64,000 nucleotides of DNA from Artemia franciscana. Lineage: Eukaryota; Arthropoda; Branchiopoda; Anostraca; Artemiidae. Positions 55,701 to 64,000 of the stretch are shown one piece after another. Made by a program: the position numbers and the translations under genes. The DNA lies in the NCBI RefSeq assembly GCF_032884065.1, contig NW_027062689.1:124001-188000 (forward strand), in the 5' to 3' direction. How positions within the stretch are numbered: position 1 is the stretch's first letter; each line of letters opens with the position of its first letter. The notes under the pieces were generated by a model. That model was not told where the DNA came from, made no database searches, and worked only from the letters and a program-made list of their open reading frames with translations.

Positions 55701-56993
55701 ATTAATCTCAGCATTAAGCAGCTTCCATACATTTGGAATTTTCTATGCTAAATGGTTAAGTTACATTGCAGTTAGAGCAAGCTTTCACATTTAAACAAGA
55801 TCTTCCGAGCTAGAATAACATAAAAATTAATGAAGCCATAATTATCATCGTCAAAAATTATGACAGTCATTGTAAACAAAGTATTAAAAATTGTAAAATA
55901 GAGGCGGAAATTCAAGCTCTGATCAAGCACGAAAGGCTTTATAGAAAGACATTTTTAATTCATTTTCAAGTTTTATTGATTACCTAAAAAAAAATTTAAT
56001 ATATAATCCAAAAATTCCGTTTTATTTCTACTAGTTGTTGACTTTTCGATAGACAAAACGTAAACATAAACAACGTATAATTCTGAATATTTTGCTTTGA
56101 AATACTTTCACTATGTGTAAAAGTTGCTCCATAAGATTACATGATGCAACATAAGGTCGAAAATTATGCTACTATGAAAAGGTTTCACAGCGCAGTATGA
56201 AAGAAGCGTTAGTTGTATACATTAAATGTTGTACTGTTAAAGGGATATGTGATTATGTTGAAGGTTTGGTCTTTTACGATTTTTGAAGAAGTAGTTTCTA
56301 CCTAGGTCAGTTTTAGAGTCATGCATCTTACTAGTATTTTTAATGAATTAATATTATGTAATTTAAATTAATTTGATTTAATTAGTATATTAATTTTAAT
56401 ATATTAATTTTAATTCATTTAAATTTAATTAATATAAATTAAATTATATTAATTACTCCTCGAAAGATACAGCACGCCCAAAATTGCTTTTCCAAGATTA
56501 TATCTTTTGAATAGAACAATTTATTAGAAAACCATAAAAACAGAAACTTGAAGGAGGAGGAGCCTTGAACCTGAAGGCCTTCGAGGGAGAGGAGATAAGG
56601 ACCCTAAGACCTCGCAGGAGGATGAGTGACGGACCCAAAACCCTTCCCCCATGCTTGCGTACTTCCTGAAGAGTATTTGGAACATGTTTGAAAACTAGCC
56701 TACATTTAAACTAATCGAACTAGCTTAAAAATAGTATTAAAAATAATGATATTATTTGAAATACCTTGCATTATAAATATGGGACCTAGTTTGGCTTTTG
56801 AATGGTCGAAAGCTAAACCTTAGGTAATTCGAAAGTTTTAGTTCGTTTGTATTTAGCTCAGTCAAGCGTTTCTAATAATAACAAAGAAATTGACTTAAAT
56901 CATTAAAAAAAATGTAAAAAAAAACTAATTTATATCAGATGATTCAAATATGTACAGTGTCAAGAATGCAAATGGTCCATGCTCTGGAAATCG

Positions 56994-56998
<5 letters not shown>
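55701..56998. other. No recognisable gene (about 1.3 kb)
   Basis: AT-rich. At 56330-56460 there is an almost pure A/T stretch with TTAAT and AATTAA phrases. No coding signal. Confidence 0.4.
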
Positions 56999-57084
<86 letters not shown>

Positions 57085-57104
57085 TACTACTACTACTACT
57101 ACTA
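56999..57104 (-). repeat. (TA)n microsatellite and (TAG)n tail of the RTE-like element
   Basis: About 41 TA units are followed by ACT units on the + strand, i.e. TAG units on the minus strand. The stop codon TAG of the RTE-like ORF (57102-57104) is the first TAG unit, as in RTE-type LINEs with nearly no 3' untranslated region. Confidence 0.9.
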
Positions 57105-59679
57105 ATAACTCACTGCAGCACCAAGCCGCCTGAGGCCAACACAGCTACGCACGCTCCTCCTCCAACCTAATCTATTTAAAGCCTCCCTCTTTACACCCTC
57201 CCAGGAAGTTCCCATTTCCTTTAAATCCTTATTTATGACATCCTCCCAACCCAGACAAGGACGACCTGCTTTCCGTGTAGCCCCAGACGGTTGGCCAAAA
57301 AGGACAATCTTCGGTAATCTGTCATCCTTCATCCGTAGAACGTGGCCTAGCCATCTCAACCTTTCTTTCATTATAGCCCCAGAAAGCGGGATTGAACCAC
57401 ACTTTTCGTACAACCTACTGTTTGAAATACGGTCAGTCAGCCCGGTACCCAGAACAATCCGTAGGCAATTTCTCTGGAAAACATCTAGTAAATTTTCATC
57501 TGCTTTTCGGAGTGTCCATGCTTCAGAGCCATATTTGACCACTGTCATCACTGTAGCTTCCAATATTCTAATCTTGGTTTGTAGGCTTATCTTTCTATTC
57601 TTCCAAACTTTTTTTAACTGTGAAAAAACACCCTGAGCTTTAGCTATTCTACTTTTAACATCTTCACTGCTCCCACCATCTTTACTAATAATACTACCAA
57701 GGTAACTGAAGCTCCCAACCTGATCAATCTTTTCGTTACCTAAGGTCACCTGTTCATCTTCACTTATTCCTAACCTTAGTGACTTAGTCTTCTTAACATT
57801 AATTTTCAAGCCTATTTTAGCACCCTGAACTCGTAAAACCTCTAAAAACTCATTCATTTTGCTCACACTTTCATCTAATATGCTTAAATCATCAGCATAA
57901 TCTAAGTCCAGGAGCGTTCTTCCTCCCCATTTGATTCCATGGTCTCCAATTGCCTTTCCTGTGCTCCTTAAGACGAAGTCCATCAAAATGATCCATATAA
58001 AGGGGGATAGAACACAACCCTGCTTAACTCCTGATTTAATACAAAACCAGTTGCTAACCTCATTTCCTACCTTAACCGCAGCAGTATTATTCTCGTACAT
58101 AGCGCAAATCACTTTAATGTATTTTTCTGGTATACCATATAACGATAAGACCTTTGTTAACGCTGTTCTATCAACAGAATCGAAAGCTTGCTCATAATCG
58201 ATAAAACTAAGGACCAAAGGTGTTTGACAACGAAGGGACTTCTCAATTATTAACCTAAGAGTGAAAACATAGTCGACACATCCTCTACCTTTTCTAAAAC
58301 CGCATTGTTCTTCCCTTAAAACTTTGTCTACAGCATGTCTCAGTCTAAAAAGTATCATATTACTCAGTAATTTGCTACCTACAGAGACCAGACTAATGCC
58401 TCGATAATTTCGACATTCACTCTTGTCACCTTTCTTATACAGTGGTTTAATTAAGGTTTTCCTAAAATCATTGGGTACTTCCCCTTTTTCAAAAATCATG
58501 TTCATAATCTTCAGTAGCTTATTCCTAACCTCAGAGCCACCATATTTAAGGAACTCATTAATCATACTATCAGCACCTGGGGCCTTATTATTTTTTAATC
58601 CTTCTAGTACTGTCGCTAATTCTTCCTCACTAAACAAATCTTCCTTCACATCCAAGGTATCACAAACTTTTTCATTTTCATCTATATCTTTTCCTGCAAC
58701 TGTATCTCGGTTTAGCACATTCTCAAAATGTTCCACCCATCTTTCTTTAACTTTTTCCTTATCACTAATTGTGACCCCATTTCTATCTTTAACTGGGACT
58801 AGTCCGGATCGGCTACTCCCTTTCAATTTATTAACATGCCAGTATAATATTTTACTATTATGCCGTCTAGCCGCATCTTCCAGATCCTCAGCAATTTTAT
58901 CCATCGCCTCCATTTCACATCTCCTTAGTTCATATTTTAATGCTTTCTCCACTTTCTTTACATTCCTTTTGTTTTCATACGACCTATCGCTCAGATAATT
59001 CTTATACAAACCCCTTCTACTCTCTATTAAACCTAAAGCTTTTTCACTAATATTCCTAGTTGCTGTCTTAGCACTCTTCCCTAGGACACCATCAGCAACT
59101 TCACAAATTGTTTTTCTGAAATTATTCCATCCATCTTCCACATTGTCAAATTTTAAACCCTCAAGTTTAGTACTCAACTGTTCCTGGAATTTTTTTCTCA
59201 AATTTTCATCCTGAAGTCTACCAACATCATAACTTTCCGGGAGGGAGTTACTCTTCCGAAATTTCAGCTTTAAATTAACCTTAGACACTACTAGATGGTG
59301 ATCTTTACTTTTAACATCAATAACGGCACTCCTATACACCCTAGTATCTTGTATTGATCCTGCTAGTCTTCTGTTTACAATAACATAATTAATAAGGTTT
59401 GCTGTCTTACCATCACGTGAATACCATGTCAACTTATGGGCCATTTTGTGACCAAACACCGTATTGGTTATAACTAGGTTGTTATACCTACAAAATTGCA
59501 AAAGCCTATAGCCATTACTGTTTTCTTTTCCTACACCAAAATTACCTAGGCTAGGATACCATCTATCCCTATTTCTACCAACCTGGGCATTAAAATCTCC
59601 TAGCAAAAACACCATATTTCTACCTGGTACCCTGTCTATTTGCTCCTGTAACTGTAAGTAAAATTCATCTGAGTCACTA
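57102..59679 (-). CDS. RTE-like LINE ORF: endonuclease (partial) and reverse transcriptase
   Basis: The minus-strand frame is open from the assembly gap at 59679 to the stop at 57102. N-terminal part: the end of an APE-type endonuclease (VFLLGDFNAQVG, HKLTWYSRDGKTANLINYV, and DHHLVV near residue 105). Middle: RT with NNKAPGADSMINEFLKYGG, CRNYRGISLVSVGSKLLSN, EEQCGFRKGRGCVDYVF, SFIDYEQAFDSVDR (motif A), KSGVKQGCVLSPF (motif B) and LDYADDLSILDE (motif C, both aspartates kept). The C-terminal part ends WLGHVLRMKDDRLPK and RKAGRPCLGW, usual in this class. It copies element RNA at the target. The catalytic motifs visible are intact; only the 5' end is missing because of the gap. Confidence 0.88.
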
Positions 59680-59779
59680 NNNNNNNNNNNNNNNNNNNNN
59701 NNNNNNNNNNNNNNNNNNNNNNNNNNNNNNNNNNNNNNNNNNNNNNNNNNNNNNNNNNNNNNNNNNNNNNNNNNNNNNN
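59680..59779. other. Assembly gap, 100 N
   Basis: Exactly 100 N, a customary placeholder for a gap of unknown length. Both sides end in RTE-like sequence in the same orientation. Confidence 0.99.
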
Positions 59780-60236
59780 ATCAGCACCTGAGACCTTATT
59801 ATATTTTAACCCTCTAAGTACTGTCTCCAGCTCCTTCCTGGAAAATAGATCTTGCTTCACATCCAGGTTGTAAAAAAAATCCATTCTGGTTTTGACTTCA
59901 TGGTTACTGTTATGGTTATGGTGACTTCACGGTTACTTCAGGGATACTAGTTTTGACTTCAGTATTAGGTTCACATCAATGAGACCAGGGACAGGTCTGG
60001 GGGGAACTTGAATCTTGATAGTTTGCTAGGACATTACCTAAATAAGGGTATTCCATTCTCTGTATCATTTCCTACAATTGTATCATGGTTTAACATATTT
60101 TCAAAATAGTTGCCTACCTCTCATACAAATATTAAATTTATTCTAGATTCAATGCATGAAGGCAATTTATTGACTGAAGTTAGTGTAGCTGTAGGCAATC
60201 AGTCTTATGAGTTGTCATGATTTTAATATTTTTCAG

Positions 60237-60419
60237 GAACAATGAGTTTGATTTCAAAAATCTTTGGTGGTGGCAAGGACAAGAGTCCCTCAGCCGCTGA
60301 AGCGATTCAGAAGTTAAAAGAAACAGAGCTTATGCTCACAAAAAAGCAAGAGTTTCTTAAAGTAAAAATTGAACAGGAGCTAAGTACTGCCAAAAAAAAC
60401 GGGACAAAAAACAAAAGAG
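60237..60419 (+). CDS. CHMP4: CHMP4 first coding exon, second copy
   Basis: It gives the same 59 codons, acceptor and donor as 46074-46256 and carries the same flanking sequence. Since it lies in the duplicated block after the gap, it is most likely the other haplotype of the same exon and not a paralogue. No second-exon copy is inside the window. Confidence 0.85.
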
Positions 60420-60524
60420 GTATTTTGTTTTTTTTCTTGAAGTAAAAATTTCCTCAAAGCAAAAATTGAATAAGAGATAAGTTCTGTCAAAAAACGGGAA
60501 CAAAAAACAAAAGAGGTATTTCGT

Positions 60525-60577
<53 letters not shown>

Positions 60578-61510
60578 CTGAGCAAAAATTTCTTCAAAGC
60601 AAAAATTGAATAAGAGCTAAGTACTGCCAAAAATACAGAACAAAAAAACAAAGGAAGTATTTCGTTTGTTTTTTTTTTTTTCTTGAAGCAAAAATTTCCT
60701 CAAAACAAAAATTGAATAAGAGCTGAGTACTGTCAAAAAACGGGAACAAAAAACAAAAGAGGTATTTTCTGTCTTTTTTTTTTTTTTTTTTTTCGTGAAG
60801 CAAAAATTTCTTCAAAGCAAAAATTGAACAAGAGCTACGTACTGCCAAAAAAAACGGAACCAAAAACAAAAGAGGTATTTCGTTTTTTTTTTCTTGGGGC
60901 AAAAATTTCCTCGAAGCGAAAATTGAATAAGAGCTAAGCACTGTCAGAAAGAGGTATTTTGTGTTTTTTTTTCTTGAAGCAAAAATTTCCTCGAAGCAAA
61001 AATGGAATAAGAGCTAAGTACTTCCAAAAAACGGAACAAAAAATAAAAGAGGTATTTCGTTTTTTTTTTCCTTGAAGCAAAAATTTCCTCGAAGCGAAAA
61101 TTAAATAAGAGCTAAGTACTGCCAAGAAAAATGGAACAAAAAACTGAAGTATCTCGTTTTTTCTTCTTTTTTTCTTAGAGCAAAAAGAGATCATGAGCTA
61201 AATGTTCCCTAGAAAATTTATTGAAACTACAAAAATGGTATTTTTTTAAGGTTATTTTCAGATTTCCTTGAAGCAAACAATTTTTTGTAGCTAAGTATTG
61301 CCAAATAAATTGAATCAAAAAAAGATTATTATTTTTCTTAAACTTTTTTGAAGCAAAAATTAATCAGAAGCTAAGTTGTGCCAAGGACAATTTAACAAAA
61401 ATTATAAGAGATAGGCTATTTGTTTTTGTTTTTTTAGATTTCCTTGAAGCTAAAATCAAACAGGAGCTAATTATTGTCAAGAAAAACGAAACAAAAGCGG
61501 TATACCTTTT
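60420..61510 (+). repeat. Exon-derived tandem array, second copy
   Basis: Same units in the same order as 46257-47345, including the long T run (52 T at 60526-60577), with one T run two bases longer. Confidence 0.9.
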
Positions 61511-61768
61511 TTTATGAAGGCTAAAAATTAAAATATAAAATATGAGTAAGGACACTTAAGTCCTATATAAAATAACGAATATTGTTTAGGTGATTTGTCT
61601 CCAGTAATAACATCACTCTTAGCAGCCATATATGAAATAATTGAAATTCTCCTCTATTTTATAAAAATACAGGGAGGTGGGGGGGGGGCTATGATGTAAG
61701 TTCACAGAGATAAGTGGCTGGGAGTGAGAAATACAAGTAATTAGTTCCTCTGAACTTAATCTAGTAAA

Positions 61769-63955
61769 ACAGTTCGTTACCACGAACTGTTTGGTCACAC
61801 AGTTCGAGGTAATGAACTGTAAGTAAGGAGCGATGCAGCTCAATAGTAACCAAAACTCTAAATCTTCATAACAATAGATACATCAAAAGAATCGAATTTT
61901 GATGCCTGTTCAAAGTATGTAAAATTAATCAAACTTAATGGTACTCAATAAAAGTTACAAGCCTGAGAAAATTTGATCAATTTTTGAAAAAGGGGGGAAA
62001 CACCCCCAAAATATCAAGTGAACTTAATGAAAGTCACTCCATCAGATTCAACATACTATACAACTCTACCGTAGAGGTGTCAAGCTCCTATGCACAAAAA
62101 TGTGAAATTTTCCATTTTCTGCTAGAAAAAAGATCACACAGATGTGTGTTTTTTTTTTGTTTTTGTTGTCTTTTTACAGGGGTGATCTTGGAAATCGGGA
62201 CAGGTCTCATCAAACAGTTCGTGGTAACGAACTGTAGTAAGGAGAGACCCGGCTCAATAGTAAACGAAACTCTAAAAAACAGAATTTAATGCTAAAAGAT
62301 ACATCAAAAGAATCGGACTTTCATGCTGATTTTAAATATATAAGTTTCATCAAATTTAGTCTTTGTCATCAAAAGTTAAGAGTCTGAGAAAATTTGCCTC
62401 ATTTTGGAAAATAGGGGGAAACACCTCTTAAAAGTCATAGAATCTTAACGAAAATCACACCATCGCATTCAACGTATCAGAGAACCCTATAACTAAAATT
62501 TCAAGCTCCAATCTACAAAAATGTGGAATATCGTATTTTTTTTTGCCAGAAGACAGATCATGGGTGCGTGTTTATTTGTTTTTTTTGTTTTTTTTTCAGG
62601 GGTTATCGTATCGACCAAGTGGTCCTAGAATGTCGCAAGAGGGCTCATTCTAACGGAAATGAAAAGTTCTAGTGCCCTTTTTAAGTGACCAAAAAAATTG
62701 GAGGGCACCTAGGCCTCCTCCCAAGCTCATTTTTCTCCCAAAGTCAACGGATCAAAATTTTGAGATACCCATTTTGTTCCGCATAGTCGAAAACCATAAT
62801 AATTATGTCTTTGGGGATGACTTACTCCCCCACAGTCCCTGGGGGAGGGGCTACAAGTTACAAACTTCCACCAGTGTTACATACAGTGATGGTTATTGGG
62901 AAGCATGCAGACGTTTTCAGTGGGATTTTTTTGCTTTGAGGGTGGGGTTGAGGGGAAGGGGCTATGTGGGAGGATCTTTCCTTGGAGGAATATGTCATGG
63001 GGGAAGAGAAATTCAATGAAAAGGGCGCGGGATTTTCTAGCATTACTATAAAAAAAACTATGAAAAAATAAACATGAAAAAGTTTTTTCAATTGAAAGTA
63101 AGGAGTAGCATAAAACTTAAAACAAACAGAGATTATTACGCATATGAGGGGCTCTAAAAATACTTTAGAATAAAGAGTATTTAGGAGAGGTATTTAGGAG
63201 AAGATAAATACCTCGCTCTTTATGCTAAAGTATTTTTAGTAATTTAAACTATTTTTTCTACGGCCTTTCTGATTCAGGGGTTATTCTTAAAGAATTGGGA
63301 CAAAACTTAAGATTTAGTGTAAAGAGTGAGGTATTAACGATGGGACAAACCCCCTCATATACATAATAAAAATATAAGAATATAAAAGTTTGTTACGTAA
63401 GTTAATTCTTAAGTTACGTATATTTTTTACTAATAAGAACGTTCATTAAAAATTAAAAGTTCTAGTTGCCTTTTTAAGTAACCGAAAAATTGGAGGGCAA
63501 CAGGACTCCTTCCCCACCCCTTATTTCTCAAAATCGTCTGATCAAAACTAAAAGAATGCCATTTAGCCAAAAAAAGAATTAATATGCAAATTTCATTTTA
63601 ATAATTTATGTGCGGAGAGCCAAAATCAAACATGCATTAATTCAAAAACGTTCAGAAATTAAATAAAAATTAGTTTTTTCATCTGAAAGTAAGGAGCGAC
63701 ATTAAAACTTAAAACGAACAGAAATTACTCCGTATATGAAATGGGTTGTCCGCTCCGCAATCCCTCGCTCTTTACGCTAAAGTTTGGCTCTTTGCCACAG
63801 TTCTACTTTTTAAAACAATTTAAAAACTTTAGCGTAAAGAGCAAGGGATTGCGGAGGGGACAACCCATTTCATATACGGAATAATTTCTATTCGTTTTAA
63901 GTTTTAATGTCGCTTCTTACTTTCAGTTAAAAAAACTAGTTTTTTTTATTTAATT
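61769..63955 (+). repeat. Rep-A copies in the duplicated block
   Basis: These correspond to 47604-49790: back-to-back palindromes at 61769-61820, a partial copy, and a complete copy starting at about 62214 with its hairpin end at about 63665-63952. A third, partial copy begins after that and runs off the window. Confidence 0.85.
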
Positions 63956-64000
63956 TCAACAGAAATCAAAGGTTATAGTGCCTTTTTCAAGTGACCAAAA

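Larger units (their letters stand above)
59780..64000 (+). repeat. Near-identical second copy of 45617-49835
   Basis: The order and sequence of 45617-49835 recur with an offset of 14163 bases, changing to 14165 after a two-base difference in a T run (46506 region). Differences noticed by eye are few: G/T at 45669 and 59832, T/C near 47687 and 61852, and C/T near 48570 and 62735. The copy starts right after the gap and runs to the window end. Confidence 0.95.

Noticed and set aside
58423-58998. 191-codon plus-strand frame
   Set aside because: It is the reverse-strand shadow of the RTE-like reverse transcriptase.
59636-59884. Open frame across the gap
   Set aside because: It is made by joining two contigs through N bases; the two RTE pieces are not contiguous.

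Overview
The window is AT-rich and repeat-dense and comes from an animal genome, most likely an arthropod and possibly a branchiopod crustacean. The one recognisable host gene is CHMP4/Shrub/Snf7 (ESCRT-III): two exons are present on the + strand (46074-46256 and 51753-51930), and the joined reading fits arthropod Shrub best. Several retroelements and the dispersed repeat resemble what I remember of brine shrimp (Artemia) sequence; that is recollection, not a search result. I saw no bacterial genes, rRNA or tRNA.

Layout. 0-13 kb: a decayed LINE ORF1 (131-526), copies of a 1.4-1.7 kb dispersed repeat with hairpin ends (here called Rep-A), a composite ACT-rich satellite (2755-5105), an old Penelope-like fragment (5340-6590), then long stretches with nothing recognisable. 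13-18 kb: a 112-bp tandem array joined to a nearly complete Penelope-like element (14420-17965) with pseudo-LTRs, a 13-bp target duplication and a GIY-YIG C-terminus. 20.5-26.6 kb: a broken protein-primed type B DNA polymerase of Polinton/Maverick or adintovirus type, followed by a small basic protein with a hydrophobic tail. 28.5-35.6 kb: an RT fragment and a two-ORF I/Jockey-group LINE with both ORFs open. 36-46 kb: CR1-like and RTE-like remnants, a Rep-A copy and a Tc1/mariner-type MITE (41905-42242).

46-52 kb is the CHMP4 locus. The 3' end of its first coding exon is the first unit of a roughly 100-bp array running 1.1 kb into the intron, and the acceptor plus start of its second exon is also partly duplicated. 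52-59.7 kb holds RTE, Penelope, LINE and Rep-A remnants and a long RTE-like ORF on the minus strand cut by a 100-N gap (59680-59779). The sequence after the gap (59780-64000) repeats 45617-49835 with only a few differences by eye, including the CHMP4 first coding exon. This is probably an alternative haplotype placed in tandem rather than a real second gene.

The genes do not form a pathway. Apart from CHMP4, which remodels endosomal membranes, nearly all coding capacity belongs to mobile elements that insert into one another. The least usual content is the decayed polymerase with its small neighbour, the exon-derived array in CHMP4, the hairpin-rich Rep-A family, and the 112-bp array joined to the Penelope-like element.
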